A stretch of DNA of 64,000 bases from Maridesulfovibrio frigidus DSM 17176 (GCF_000711735.1 NZ_JONL01000001.1:62001-126000); one strand, 5' to 3'. Numbered from the stretch's first letter, positions 43,535 to 53,632 are shown. The notes: generated from the sequence alone by a model not told the origin. Numbers and translations: made by a program.

Positions 43535-45076
43535 TTATTCGCGAACACCAGCCATCAAGAGACCTATGTTATCGAGCTTTGCAATGTCAGTCACAGGAAA
43601 TTCATCCATAATCTGCCCACAATACATTACAGCTACTCTATCTGCCAATTGAATGGCTTCGCTCAAATCTCCCGTTACAAGCAGTATTCCGGCCATTTTG
43701 CGGGCTTCCAGCAACTTGTTCCAGACTTCCTCTGTAGCGGAGATATCAAGACCCTGCGTAGGCTGCTCAGCAACGATAAGATGAGGCTGACGATAAAGCT
43801 CACGGGCCAGAACCATCTTCTGAAGATTACCGCCGGACAATTGCCATGCGAGGGCCTGAATTCTACCAGGGCGAACGTCGTACTCTTCAACAAGTTCTTG
43901 AGCTACTTTTGCTGCCTTATCACGCTGAAGAAAAGGTCCGAGGGTAAACCCCTGTCCGGTTGTCAAAAGCAGGTTGTCCACAAGGTCCAGATTTCTAGCT
44001 GTAGCAAGATCAAGCCTATCCTCGGGAATGTAGGACATGGAATTATTCCAAGTCATCTCCGCAAAGAATTTGCGCCACGGCTTATTCATAATAAAAATTG
44101 TATCTTTCGGAGGCTTGCGAAGCCCGCTAACTCCCTCAACAAGCTCTTGCTGACCGTTTCCCGCAACTCCGACAATAGCAACGACCTCGCCTTTACGGAC
44201 ATTCAAATTAATGCCACGCAAACCGATTCCGGTCATATTCTTAACTTCGAGAACCTTCTCGCCTATTTCCACTTCTTCTTTAGTCACTTCAAGGAGAACT
44301 TCTTTACCAACCATGCGACAAGCAAGATCGGCCTTCGAAGTAATTTTCTCACGCGAAACTTCATCGTCGATCTCGCCACGACGAAGAATAGCAACTTCAT
44401 CAGCTATCGCCATTACTTCTTCGAGCTTATGGCTGATGAAAACAACTGACTTACCAAGCCTAGTCATTGCCCATAACGCTTCAAAAAGACGGAAAGCTTC
44501 GCGCGGGGTAAGAACGGCTGTAGGCTCATCAAAAATTAGAACGCGACTTTCTCTGTATAACAGCTTTAAAATTTCTACGCGCTGCTTCTCGCCCATAGAA
44601 AGATCAGATATACGAGCTGTAGGATCAATTTCGAGTTCGTAATCTTCGGCGAGTTTGCGAACTCTGTTATTCATCTCACGAGGATTAATGAAGAATGAGC
44701 CTTCTTGTCCAAGAAGAACATTCTCGGCTACCGTCATAGTCTCCACCAGCATGAAATGCTGATAAACCATCCCGATCCCGGCTTTAATGGCATCCTTCGA
44801 AGAAGTGAATTCTTTGCGCACTCCATCGACTTCTATATACCCTTCATCCGGCTTGAAACGTCCGGCTAGCATATTCATCAATGTGCTTTTACCTGCTCCG
44901 TTTTCACCAAGCAAAGCTTTAATGCGACCGGGGTACAGATCAAGTGAAATATCGTTATTCGCAACAACTTTGCCAAATCGCTTGGTTATACCTTTTAAAG
45001 ATATGAGCGGAGCGGCATCAGCGAATCCTGTAGCTTTTTGTGAGTCAGGGCGGGTTAGATCTTGCGGTCCTTTCAT
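43535..45076 (-). CDS. BMP-type ABC importer, double ATPase
   Basis: A 513-residue protein with two ABC domains, as in the sugar/nucleoside-type importers with one fused ATPase. The first domain has Walker A LLGENGAGKST, signature LSMGEKQR and Walker B LIFDEPTAV; the second (about 270-505) has a degenerate P-loop (GVAGNGQQE) and signature LSGGNLQK with EQPTQGLD. This asymmetry is normal for the family. The ATG at 45076 has AGGTGG upstream and is preferred over a GTG at 45085. It is the last gene of an operon with two permeases and a BMP-family lipoprotein. Confidence 0.92.
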   Translation of the reverse strand: MKGPQDLTRPDSQKATGFADAAPLISLKGITKRFGKVVANNDISLDLYPGRIKALLGENGAGKSTLMNMLAGRFKPDEGYIEVDGVRKEFTSSKDAIKAGIGMVYQHFMLVETMTVAENVLLGQEGSFFINPREMNNRVRKLAEDYELEIDPTARISDLSMGEKQRVEILKLLYRESRVLIFDEPTAVLTPREAFRLFEALWAMTRLGKSVVFISHKLEEVMAIADEVAILRRGEIDDEVSREKITSKADLACRMVGKEVLLEVTKEEVEIGEKVLEVKNMTGIGLRGINLNVRKGEVVAIVGVAGNGQQELVEGVSGLRKPPKDTIFIMNKPWRKFFAEMTWNNSMSYIPEDRLDLATARNLDLVDNLLLTTGQGFTLGPFLQRDKAAKVAQELVEEYDVRPGRIQALAWQLSGGNLQKMVLARELYRQPHLIVAEQPTQGLDISATEEVWNKLLEARKMAGILLVTGDLSEAIQLADRVAVMYCGQIMDEFPVTDIAKLDNIGLLMAGVRE

Positions 45077-45085
45077 AGTGTCCAC

Positions 45086-46006
45086 CTATCCTTCCGGCTC
45101 GATATTAATTCCGAGGTGTGCAGGAGCATTCCCCCCGCGTCCTCTGACAGCAGAGAAAATAAGCACGAGAATCGTAAGTGCATAAGGTAGCATCAGCAAA
45201 AGTGAAGAAGGAATATGGGTGCCTATAGCTTGAAGTCTAAGTTGGAAGGCCATAACCCCACCGAAAAGGTATGCACCGAACACAGCTCTTCCGGGCCGCC
45301 AGAAAGCAAAGATAACCAAAGCAACCGCTATCCAGCCTCTACCGCCTGCAAGGCCGTTTGCCCAAAGGTGAGTATATGCAAGGGAAAGATATGCACCGCC
45401 AAGACCGATAAGAAAACCACCGCCAAGCAGTGCCATCCAGCGCAATCTTATAGATTTAAGCCCTGCCGCAGCAGCTGCGCCCGGCTTTTCACCTACAGCA
45501 GTAATAGCAATACCCAGACTGGTTCGGTTCATAAAGATCATGAAAATAAACGGAATGAAATAGCAAAAATATACTAGGGCATCCTGCTTAAAAAAGATTT
45601 TCCCAATATACGGGATAGACGAAAGAACCGGAATGGCGAATTTAGAAAAACCTGGTGCAGCTAAGCCAATAAACGGAGTCCCTAAAAAGTTGCAAAGCCC
45701 CACTCCGAGTATGGTTAGCGCAAGACCAGAGACAACCTGATTGCCAAGACATGTGATACAGACAAAGCCGTGAAGCATTGCCATCATGGTTCCTGCCAAG
45801 CCGCCACAAATAAATGCAAGCCAAGGATTTCCCGTTGTGTATGCCACAGCGAATGCAACAAAAGCCGCCATACTCATCATGCCCTCTACCCCTAGATTAA
45901 GCACTCCGCCCTTTTCGGTGAGAATCTCACCAAGCGTAGCGTACAAAATTGGAGTACCGGACTGCACAGTAGCGGCCAGCAGAGGAACTATAAAACTTTC
46001 CAGCAT
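45086..46006 (-). CDS. ABC importer permease (nucleoside type, NupC-like)
   Basis: A 306-residue permease of the BPD_transp_2 family with eight to nine hydrophobic helices, opening LLAATVQSGTPILYATLGEIL and including LTEKGGVLNLGVEGMM, typical of the shorter permease in BMP-family transporters. It ends immediately before the ATPase gene. With the other permease (46052-47110) it forms the membrane channel. The weak GGTGAT site precedes the ATG. Confidence 0.9.
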   Translation of the reverse strand: MLESFIVPLLAATVQSGTPILYATLGEILTEKGGVLNLGVEGMMSMAAFVAFAVAYTTGNPWLAFICGGLAGTMMAMLHGFVCITCLGNQVVSGLALTILGVGLCNFLGTPFIGLAAPGFSKFAIPVLSSIPYIGKIFFKQDALVYFCYFIPFIFMIFMNRTSLGIAITAVGEKPGAAAAAGLKSIRLRWMALLGGGFLIGLGGAYLSLAYTHLWANGLAGGRGWIAVALVIFAFWRPGRAVFGAYLFGGVMAFQLRLQAIGTHIPSSLLLMLPYALTILVLIFSAVRGRGGNAPAHLGINIEPEG

Positions 46007-46051
46007 TTATATCACCCGATTAAACGTCAGATTAAGCATACGCTAAATCTT

Positions 46052-47110
46052 CTATTTCTTTCGTGTTATCTTATAAGTTACCAGCATTTGCCCGGCAAGA
46101 ACGGACATAAGAATAAGCCCTTCCATAATCGACCCGAACGCAGCAGGAATTTGAAGCTCAAGCTGCATATTTTCTACTCCGATACGTAGTGCAGCAAGCA
46201 AATATGCAGAGATCGCTATATATAAAGGATGCAGCCTTGCAAGCCAGGCAACAACAATCGCGGTATAACCGTAACCAACCATAATACTTGGCTGTAGCCT
46301 GTTCACGACTGCGGATGTTTCGATACACCCAGCCCATCCAGCAAGTGCGCCGGAAATTGCCATAACAAGAATAGTAAGTTTTCCGTACGGCAAGCGGGAA
46401 TATATAGCAACGCGCTGGCCTTCGCCCGCAACTTTTATATCAAAACCAAGACGGGTAAAGCGCATAAACGCCCACATACCGAGTCCCGCTCCGATACAAA
46501 CGACAAAACCCCAGTGCAACCGACTATCGCCGATCTGCCCGATAACAGCTCCGCCTGTAAACTCCGGCGTAACCGGAAAGCCGTAACTTTTAGAATCTTT
46601 CCATACTCCGAAAACCAAATATTCCAGTAGCAGTATGGCTATATAGTTGAGCATCAATGTTGAAATGATTTCATTAACCTTTAACTTAAGCCGCAAGATG
46701 GCTGGGATATAAGCCCAGAATCCACCACAAACCGCGGCCGATAAGAACATTAAAGGCATAAGCAGATATCCGGGAAGGTCGGGAAAACTGAGAGCCGCCC
46801 AAGTCGCACCGATGGCACCTAAAGCAAACTGCCCTTCCGCTCCGATATTCCAGACCTGCATCCTGAAAGCAGTCGCAACACCAAGTGCACAAAGAAAAAT
46901 AGGGATAGATTTTAAAATGGCATCTTCCAAAGCCCATGACGTACCAAAAGCTCCCTGCCAGAGAACAAAAAGTCCTTCCACAGCTGATTTGCCCTGCAAT
47001 TCAAGCAGGAGAGCGCTTAAACCTAAAGAAAGAACCAGAGCGCCCACGACAATAATCGGGGCGCCCCAGCTCCAGGGTTCATCGCGCTTTTGTAATCGAT
47101 AACCCAACAT
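46052..47110 (-). CDS. ABC importer permease (nucleoside type, NupB-like)
   Basis: A 352-residue permease of the same BPD_transp_2 family, with ten hydrophobic helices and the family segment NIGAEGQFALGAIGAT (about 88-103) followed by LKLKVNEIISTLMLNYIA. Together with the shorter permease it makes the heterodimeric channel. It starts 10 bases after the BMP lipoprotein gene, so it is in one operon with it. Confidence 0.9.
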   Translation of the reverse strand: MLGYRLQKRDEPWSWGAPIIVVGALVLSLGLSALLLELQGKSAVEGLFVLWQGAFGTSWALEDAILKSIPIFLCALGVATAFRMQVWNIGAEGQFALGAIGATWAALSFPDLPGYLLMPLMFLSAAVCGGFWAYIPAILRLKLKVNEIISTLMLNYIAILLLEYLVFGVWKDSKSYGFPVTPEFTGGAVIGQIGDSRLHWGFVVCIGAGLGMWAFMRFTRLGFDIKVAGEGQRVAIYSRLPYGKLTILVMAISGALAGWAGCIETSAVVNRLQPSIMVGYGYTAIVVAWLARLHPLYIAISAYLLAALRIGVENMQLELQIPAAFGSIMEGLILMSVLAGQMLVTYKITRKK

Positions 47111-47119
47111 AAATTATAA

Positions 47120-48196
47120 TTACTCAGTATTTCCAACGACGCCTTCGACAAACCATGACATGCCGAGAAGCTTACCGTCTTCCATTGTCTGTCCGGCAGG
47201 AACTACAACTTTACCCGCCTGATCTTTAATAGGACCAACGAAGATAGCGTTGTTACCTGCTTTGATTTCTTTTTTAGCAGCAAGAACTTTGTCCTGCACT
47301 TCTTTAGGAACCATAGAGCTGAAAGGAGAGATATCTACAACGCCCTGATCCATGCCCCACCAGAGAGACTCGTTACCCTGCCAAACACCGTCACGAACCT
47401 GCTCAACAACATTTGTGAAGAGAGGAGCCCAGTTCCATACAGCGGAGGTAAGGTGAGATTTAGGAGCAAGCTTGGACATATCAGAGTTGTAACCTATGGA
47501 GTATTTACCACGTTCCTGAGCTGCTTCCTGAGGACCAGGAGAATCCTGATGCTGAGCAATAACATCAGCGCCCATATCAAGAAGGCTGATAGCTGCGTCT
47601 TTTTCAAGACCTGGATTATACCAAGTTTTGGTCCATACAACGCGAACGGTAGCCTTAGGGTTAACAGCCTGTGCACCGAGAGCAAAAGCGTTGATTCCGC
47701 GAATTACTTCAGGAATCGGGAAAGCAGCAACATAACCGATGACGTTATCTTTAGTCATCATACCGGCAACCATACCTGTAAGGTAGCGAGCCTGATACAT
47801 ACGACCGAAATAGTTGCTCATGTTAGGAGTGGTTTTGAAACCGGAACAATGCATGAATGCAACATTAGGGAATTCCTTGGAAACTTTGACCATAGGGTCC
47901 ATGTAACCAAAGCTTGTTCCAAAAATTACATCGTACCCTTTACGTGCGAAGTTAAGAACTACGCGCTCGGAATCAGTTCCTTCAGCAACGGATTCAACGA
48001 AAGAAGTTTCAACATATGGAAGTTTATCAATAGCAATACGACCCTGATCCTGAGCGTATGAATATCCAGCATCAGCAACAGGTGAAACATAAACAAATCC
48101 AACTTTAAGTTTATCTTTTTTCTCAACGTCAGAACAAGCAGTCACCATTATTACGAACATTGCCGCTACGATGACCAGGATCATTAACTTACGCAT
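47120..48196 (-). CDS. BMP-family substrate-binding lipoprotein
   Basis: A 358-residue binding protein of the BMP/PnrA family, which typically binds purine nucleosides. Lipobox VTAC gives the acylated Cys21. The conserved opening KVGFVYVSPVADAGYSYAQDQG, GYDVIFGTSFGYMDP, FMHCSG, FGRMYQARYLTGMVAG and the late block YNSDMSKL fit the family. AAGGAG precedes the ATG. The adjacent permeases and ATPase complete the importer, and gpt upstream suggests that a purine base or nucleoside is the cargo. Confidence 0.9.
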   Translation of the reverse strand: MRKLMILVIVAAMFVIMVTACSDVEKKDKLKVGFVYVSPVADAGYSYAQDQGRIAIDKLPYVETSFVESVAEGTDSERVVLNFARKGYDVIFGTSFGYMDPMVKVSKEFPNVAFMHCSGFKTTPNMSNYFGRMYQARYLTGMVAGMMTKDNVIGYVAAFPIPEVIRGINAFALGAQAVNPKATVRVVWTKTWYNPGLEKDAAISLLDMGADVIAQHQDSPGPQEAAQERGKYSIGYNSDMSKLAPKSHLTSAVWNWAPLFTNVVEQVRDGVWQGNESLWWGMDQGVVDISPFSSMVPKEVQDKVLAAKKEIKAGNNAIFVGPIKDQAGKVVVPAGQTMEDGKLLGMSWFVEGVVGNTE

Positions 48197-48374
48197 TATC
48201 TACTCCTTAAGAATAAAAAATAAACCGTTCATTTAACAACAAAAAAACACCTTGCAAACAAAAAAGAAAATGCGGAACTACCTTCCGGGAGATAAACTTC
48301 CGAAAGTTAGTCGACACCAAAAACCCCACGTAAACCTGAAATATAATTAAGATTTATAAAATCTTAGCAACAAT
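48197..48374 (-). promoter_or_regulatory. 178-base leader between gpt and the importer operon
   Basis: This gap contains an imperfect hairpin in which the minus-strand segments ACTTTCGG and CCGGAAGGT can pair, followed by T-rich DNA and the strong AAGGAG before the BMP gene. It is longer than needed for a promoter. No known riboswitch family was recognised. Confidence 0.25.
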
Positions 48375-48860
48375 TTAGTCGTCCTGAGAAACTTTCACAA
48401 TAGGTTTAGCAAATTGTGTTTCGCTATCCCAGGGAAATAAAATCCAAGTATCCTGACTCACTTCAGTGATGAAAGTATCTACCAAAGATCTGCCTTCCGG
48501 CTTAGCATAAACAGTAGCAAAATGGGCTTTAGGCACCATTTCTCTAACTAATTTAGCTGTCTTACCCGTGTCGACAAGGTCATCTACGAGAAGCCAGCCT
48601 TCGCCATCACCTTCAAAACCTTTAAGCACAGTAGATTTCTTTTCTCGCACTTTCCAGTCATATGTTGAAACACAAACTGTGTCGATAAGCCTTATATCAA
48701 GTTCGCGCGCTAGGATAGCAGCAGGAACAAGTCCCCCGCGGGTGATTGCCAGAATCCCTTTAAAAGGACCAAGTTCAAGCAAACGCCATGATAAGGCTCT
48801 GGAATCTCTATGTAATTGATCCCATGAAATAGGAAACATTTTTTTATAATTGTCTGCCAT
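48375..48860 (-). CDS. gpt: xanthine/guanine phosphoribosyltransferase
   Basis: A 161-residue type I phosphoribosyltransferase of the Gpt type, converting xanthine, guanine or hypoxanthine plus PRPP to nucleotides. [17 protein letters not shown] is the family start, [18 protein letters not shown] and the PRPP loop [15 protein letters not shown] follow. The ATG at 48860 ([13 protein letters not shown]) is chosen because the product then matches the family length and AAGGA lies upstream. It lies 178 bases before the BMP-family importer operon on the same strand, supporting purine salvage. Confidence 0.9.
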   Translation of the reverse strand: MADNYKKMFPISWDQLHRDSRALSWRLLELGPFKGILAITRGGLVPAAILARELDIRLIDTVCVSTYDWKVREKKSTVLKGFEGDGEGWLLVDDLVDTGKTAKLVREMVPKAHFATVYAKPEGRSLVDTFITEVSQDTWILFPWDSETQFAKPIVKVSQDD

Positions 48861-49113
48861 TGCAGTTTGTCCTTTGATTTCACTATAAAAACGTACAGTC
48901 ACTTAGCCATAATCAATCGTTTTGCTGATTTTACAGTCAGCCACGCGATTTTTCCTAGCCCATGGAAAGTATCAGGGCAACATAAAAAATATCACATTAT
49001 ACAAATCATACATAATATTTTTAATTTTACATAATCGAACAGCAAGGATAATAAGACTTCGTAAACAGATGAAACTTCTTTTCCAACAAGTTATATCAAG
49101 GTAAAGCCAGCCA

Positions 49114-50199
49114 ATGAAAAACAACGAATCCATAGGTATCCACCGCGTAATAATTCTACCAATACTTTTTTTGTTAGCTATTTCTGCATTTTTTCTATTT
49201 CACACGACAGTTGTTGAGCAACAACGGCTTAAAACTGTGAAACAATATTTGGAAGATATTCGTTCTGATGCTTACAGGATCGCAGAAAAAGAGACATCAT
49301 CGCAAAAATCTTATGAGACTGGACGGCTGACTTCTCTGATTGAAAAGTTAAAAAACATTAAAGAGGACAGCCCTTTTTACAAAACTATCAATTCAAAAAA
49401 GTTGAATCTCGTTGATTCGGCAGACTCGTTCTTAAAAGCATCTGCACAGTTAGGCTCAACTCCGCCAAATCAATCTTTGTCCGCCTTAACGCATAATTTG
49501 GACAAAGCAATTAGCGGAGCACTGGTCAGCCTAAATGATGAACCTAGAGCTTCTATTCGCAGTAAGGTAAAAATAGAATACAGCCTGATAATTTTGATTT
49601 GTATCTTCGTGCTCATCCAATATTTTGTGGTTCAATCATATATGAAGGGAAGATTGGAAGAACAGAGTCAGGAACATGAAGAATCGAATGCTCTTATCAA
49701 AAAGCTCACTGAAAGAGACTCTCTTACAAATCTACCCGGTAGGAAAAAATTCTATACAGAGGCGGACCGTGAAATTGCTTCAGCCACAAGATACAGTTCG
49801 GACCTAACCCTGATTAAAATGGACATTCACGGTTTCAAAGAAATAAACCAGAAACATGGCCAAAAAGCAGGTGATAAAGTTCTCTCCAGATTTGCACGTC
49901 TTGTACGGAAAAATCTTAGAAGGCCTGACAGTTTCTTTCGTGTTGGCGGTGATAAATTTGTAATTCTCGCCCCCCATACTACCATCGAAAATGCTGAGCA
50001 CTTGACTGTAAAAATTAACAAGCTATTAAAAATGGATAAATTAGCTAGCGCAATTCACCTTGAAATTAATACAGGTATTGCTTCTTGCGAAAAGAGCGAC
50101 ACGTCTGAAACTCTTATGAAAAAAGTTGCAACGGCACTCAAGTCTTCAAAAATAAGAGGTGCAGGATCGGTCGCAATTTATGGACAGTCAGAAGAATAA
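49114..50199 (+). CDS. membrane GGDEF protein with degenerate active site
   Basis: A 361-residue protein: a membrane helix at about 12-30, a periplasmic region to about 153, a second helix at 155-175, a short coiled coil, then a GGDEF domain (about 200-355). The signature reads GGDKF (278-282), replacing the catalytic acidic residue, and the substrate-region FKEINQ replaces the usual FKxxND. Diguanylate cyclase activity is therefore doubtful; it could bind GTP or c-di-GMP or act as a sensor partner. No strong ribosome binding site precedes the ATG. The S9 peptidase gene starts 19 bases downstream. Confidence 0.85.
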   Translation: MKNNESIGIHRVIILPILFLLAISAFFLFHTTVVEQQRLKTVKQYLEDIRSDAYRIAEKETSSQKSYETGRLTSLIEKLKNIKEDSPFYKTINSKKLNLVDSADSFLKASAQLGSTPPNQSLSALTHNLDKAISGALVSLNDEPRASIRSKVKIEYSLIILICIFVLIQYFVVQSYMKGRLEEQSQEHEESNALIKKLTERDSLTNLPGRKKFYTEADREIASATRYSSDLTLIKMDIHGFKEINQKHGQKAGDKVLSRFARLVRKNLRRPDSFFRVGGDKFVILAPHTTIENAEHLTVKINKLLKMDKLASAIHLEINTGIASCEKSDTSETLMKKVATALKSSKIRGAGSVAIYGQSEE

Positions 50200-50217
50200 C
50201 ATTAGGCGGTAACAACT

Positions 50218-52158
50218 ATGAATAAATACAAATATCTTTGCTTTTACATCGCACTTCTGCCACTACTTTTAAGTCTTGGAGCTTGCGCAAAAACCACAGT
50301 CGAAACCAAAACTAAAATGGAAATGAGTGGAGGACGTGTCGACAAAACAGAGTTTATTCCTCTGCGCGACTTCTTCAAAAATCCGGTAGCAAGCGCGTTC
50401 TCAATTTCTCCTGACGGCGCCAAAATTGCGTGGACGGCTCCTTGGCAGGACCGCATGAATATATTCGTTAAAGATATATTCAGCGGAGAAACAACTAGAA
50501 TAACAGCCAGCACCGAGCGTAGTGTTTCAGGGTATTCATGGGTTGGTAATAGCCATATTATATACGGGCAGGACACAGACGGAGACGAAAATTTCCACAC
50601 CTACTCCGCCCCGATTGACGGGGGAGGAGCTGTGGATTTAACCCCGTTTGAAAATACTAGAACGGACCTTGTGGACGAACTGGATCACGATGACGAACAT
50701 ATTTTGATAAGCATGAATAAGCGCGACCCTCGTTTTTTTGACGTGTTTAAACTGAATGTTGTTACTGGGGAACTTACGCTCGAAGCTGAAAACCCGGGTA
50801 ACGTCACGCACTGGATAACAGATCATGCGGGAGTGTTGCGGATAGCAATCATAGAACAGGGCGGCAATGATATCGTCCTCTATCGCAAAACTTCTCAGGA
50901 CGAATTTTCTCCCATAAAAACACTAGATTTCAGAACTACTTTTTCTCCCCTGCTTTTCGACTTCGATAACAACAAATTTTATGTCGTGACCAACATAGAT
51001 AGAGATAACACCGCTATTTATCTCTATAATCCCGACAACAACGAGCTTGAAACAATGATCTTCGAGCACCCAGAAGTCGATGTCAGCAATTTAATCGTAT
51101 CCAAAAAGAGAAAAGTTGTGACTGGAGCCGGATACTATTCCGACAAGCACCATTACGTATTTTTTGATGATGAACGGGAAGAAGTTCAGTTAGAGCTTGA
51201 AAAGTTACTTCCAGAGTACGAAGTTGTCGTCACAGACATTAGCAAAGATGAAACGAAAATGATTGTTCGTACCTATTCCGATAAAAGCCTCGGAGCAGGA
51301 TATCTCTACGACATCCCAAGTAAGAAGCTTGAAAAGATTGCGGACGTAAGCCCGTGGCTGGATGAATCACGCATGTCCGCTATGAAGCCTGTATCCTTCA
51401 CTTCGCGCGATGGCCTTACAATTCACGGCTACCTCAGCCTGCCTATTAACGGCCCTCAAAAGAACCTGCCAGTTGTACTAAATCCGCATGGCGGTCCATG
51501 GGCTCGCGATCATTGGGGATTCGATCCACAGATTCAGTTCCTTACCAATAGAGGGATTGCAGTAATGCAGGTCAATTTCAGAGGGTCTACAGGATACGGA
51601 AAATCGTTCTGGGAAAAAGGGTTCAAGCAATGGGGCCTTAATATGCAAAACGACCTGACTGATGCGGTCAAATGGATGGTTGATTCCGGCATAGCCAACC
51701 CTAAAAAAGTCGCGATATACGGAGCATCTTATGGCGGATACGCAACTTTGGCAGGGCTGACATTTACGCCGGATGTATACGCTTGCGGAATTGATTACGT
51801 AGGCCCGTCAAACCTTTTCACATTGCTGGAGTCACTGCCGCCTTACTGGGAACCCGCGCGTGAACGTTTTTACGCAATGGTAGGCGATCCAATCCGCGAC
51901 AAAAAGCTGCTAACGCAAATTTCTCCCGTTTTTCATGTGGACCAAATAACCGCCCCACTCTTCGTGGCCCAAGGCGCAAATGATCCCCGCGTGAAACAAG
52001 CTGAGTCTGACCAGATAGTCAAAGCCCTGCAAAAACGCGGTGTTGCGGTAGAATATATGGTTAAAGAAAACGAAGGCCACGGTTTTATGAATCAGGAAAA
52101 CAAATTCGATTTTTATGAAAAAATGGAAGTGTTTTTAAACAAGCATTTGTTGCAGTAG
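50218..52158 (+). CDS. S9-family prolyl oligopeptidase-like lipoprotein
   Basis: A 646-residue lipoprotein with lipobox LGAC (Cys23). A beta-propeller of WD-type strands (about 45-375) caps an alpha/beta-hydrolase domain. The triad is visible: Ser504 in GASYGGY, Asp589 in GANDPR and His621 in NEGHGF. Members of this group are acylaminoacyl or dipeptidyl peptidases; the outer-envelope position suggests peptide clearance. AGGCGGT precedes the ATG. It ends five bases before the convergent flavoprotein gene. Confidence 0.9.
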   Translation: MNKYKYLCFYIALLPLLLSLGACAKTTVETKTKMEMSGGRVDKTEFIPLRDFFKNPVASAFSISPDGAKIAWTAPWQDRMNIFVKDIFSGETTRITASTERSVSGYSWVGNSHIIYGQDTDGDENFHTYSAPIDGGGAVDLTPFENTRTDLVDELDHDDEHILISMNKRDPRFFDVFKLNVVTGELTLEAENPGNVTHWITDHAGVLRIAIIEQGGNDIVLYRKTSQDEFSPIKTLDFRTTFSPLLFDFDNNKFYVVTNIDRDNTAIYLYNPDNNELETMIFEHPEVDVSNLIVSKKRKVVTGAGYYSDKHHYVFFDDEREEVQLELEKLLPEYEVVVTDISKDETKMIVRTYSDKSLGAGYLYDIPSKKLEKIADVSPWLDESRMSAMKPVSFTSRDGLTIHGYLSLPINGPQKNLPVVLNPHGGPWARDHWGFDPQIQFLTNRGIAVMQVNFRGSTGYGKSFWEKGFKQWGLNMQNDLTDAVKWMVDSGIANPKKVAIYGASYGGYATLAGLTFTPDVYACGIDYVGPSNLFTLLESLPPYWEPARERFYAMVGDPIRDKKLLTQISPVFHVDQITAPLFVAQGANDPRVKQAESDQIVKALQKRGVAVEYMVKENEGHGFMNQENKFDFYEKMEVFLNKHLLQ

Positions 52159-52163
52159 CAATC

Positions 52164-53597
52164 CTACCCCCGATAAGAAAACAACTTCCGCAAAATTTTA
52201 CGGACATTATCAGAGAAGATCTTTTCACCAATAAGTTTGCCAGCCGCTTTCTTATTCATTTCCGACATGGTCGGATATGGATGAATTGCTCCGGCGAGTG
52301 TTGCCAGCCCGACACCGCCATTCACTGCGGCAACCCATTCTCCAAGAAGTTCTCCAGCATGTACTGCGGCAATCTGCACTCCGAGCGGCTTTCCTCTACG
52401 GTTAAGGACAATCTTAATACGCCCCCTCGCCTCTCCTTCTGCAAGTGCGCGATCACTACCCGAAAATTCTTCAATCACCGTACTATACTTAATGCCCTGC
52501 GCTTTTGCGGCAGATTCATTAAGCCCCACACTTGCAAGTTCTGGGTCTGAATAAGTACACCACGGCAGCCATTTATAATTCGCCTTGCGAGGCAAATGCA
52601 TAACAGCGTTGGCAACAATTATTCCGCCCTCATAGCCCGCCGCATGGGTAAAACGATACTTGCCCGTAACGTCACCCGCCGCATAAATATTTTTGACCGA
52701 AGTGCGCATTTTGGCATCAACATCAATTCCAGCCTTGGTGTGCGCTATACCGATTTCATCAAGTCCCAGCCCATCAATATTAGCTTTGCGCCCCATAGCG
52801 ACAAGTAGCTTCGCGCCTTTTATAACTCGCGGAGTACCGGATTCTTCGAGTTCGACCTCGACTCCGCCAGCACTTTTTTTAACTAGAGTAACTTTAGCTC
52901 CCAAAACGAATTTGACACCATCTTCCATCATGCCCTGCATGACATACTCAGCCATATCCGCATCTTCTTTACTCAAAATATGGCTGCTGCGCTGAATAAC
53001 AGTAACTTCGCACCCGAGCCGCTGAAAAGCCTGCGCCATCTCAACGGCAATCGGGCCACCGCCAAGCACTACTAATGACGAAGGAAGATCCTGCATGGAA
53101 AAAACGTCCATATTAGTGAGGTAAGGTACATCATCAAGACCAGGAATTGGAGGAGCGGAAGGGGACGATCCAGTGGCAACAACCCACGATCTAGCGGAAA
53201 CGGTTTTACCGCCCATCAGTACTGAATACTGTTCAACGAAAGATGGTGATCCGAAACGCACATCTACTCCAAGCGAATTGAACCGTTCGACAGAGTCATG
53301 CTTTTGAATCTCAGAAACTACGGATGAAATACGATCTGAAACTTTTGAATAATCTACAGGTGGCAATTCCACAGCAGGCAAACCAAAATCCTGCGCTTTG
53401 CCCATTAAATGACGTACACGAGCTGTACGGATTAAAGTTTTACTAGGCACACAGCCGTAATGAAGACAGTCGCCGCCAAGCACCTCTTCCTTTTCTATGA
53501 GCAATACTTTAACTCCAAGCTGAGCCGCGCCTGCTGCAACAGTAAGTCCGGCAGCTCCTCCCCCGATAACCCCTAAATCATAATCGCAAATCGGCAT
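52164..53597 (-). CDS. FAD-dependent pyridine nucleotide-disulfide oxidoreductase
   Basis: A 477-residue flavoprotein of the dihydrolipoamide dehydrogenase/mercuric reductase family. FAD-binding GGGAAGLTVAAGA opens it, the redox-active disulfide is in GGDCLHYGCVPSKT, the NAD(P)H site is VLGGGPIAVEMAQAF, and the C-terminal dimer block has HPYPTMSEM. No Hg-binding N-terminal domain or vicinal C-terminal cysteines are present, so it is not a typical MerA. The substrate is unknown. Transcribed convergently with the S9 peptidase and upstream of nothing obvious in its pathway. Confidence 0.88.
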   Translation of the reverse strand: MPICDYDLGVIGGGAAGLTVAAGAAQLGVKVLLIEKEEVLGGDCLHYGCVPSKTLIRTARVRHLMGKAQDFGLPAVELPPVDYSKVSDRISSVVSEIQKHDSVERFNSLGVDVRFGSPSFVEQYSVLMGGKTVSARSWVVATGSSPSAPPIPGLDDVPYLTNMDVFSMQDLPSSLVVLGGGPIAVEMAQAFQRLGCEVTVIQRSSHILSKEDADMAEYVMQGMMEDGVKFVLGAKVTLVKKSAGGVEVELEESGTPRVIKGAKLLVAMGRKANIDGLGLDEIGIAHTKAGIDVDAKMRTSVKNIYAAGDVTGKYRFTHAAGYEGGIIVANAVMHLPRKANYKWLPWCTYSDPELASVGLNESAAKAQGIKYSTVIEEFSGSDRALAEGEARGRIKIVLNRRGKPLGVQIAAVHAGELLGEWVAAVNGGVGLATLAGAIHPYPTMSEMNKKAAGKLIGEKIFSDNVRKILRKLFSYRG

Positions 53598-53632
53598 GAT
53601 ATAACTTCCCGCGAAAAAAGGTCACTTCATAG

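Noticed and set aside
43490-44449. 319-residue open frame on the plus strand
   Set aside because: Fully antisense to the ABC ATPase, whose motifs are intact; no ribosome binding site and no family-like composition.
47453-48061. 202-residue open frame on the plus strand
   Set aside because: Antisense to the BMP lipoprotein gene, no start signals or domains.
48197-48374. known purine or xanthine riboswitch
   Set aside because: I could not identify the conserved core of any family I know; only a weak hairpin is present.
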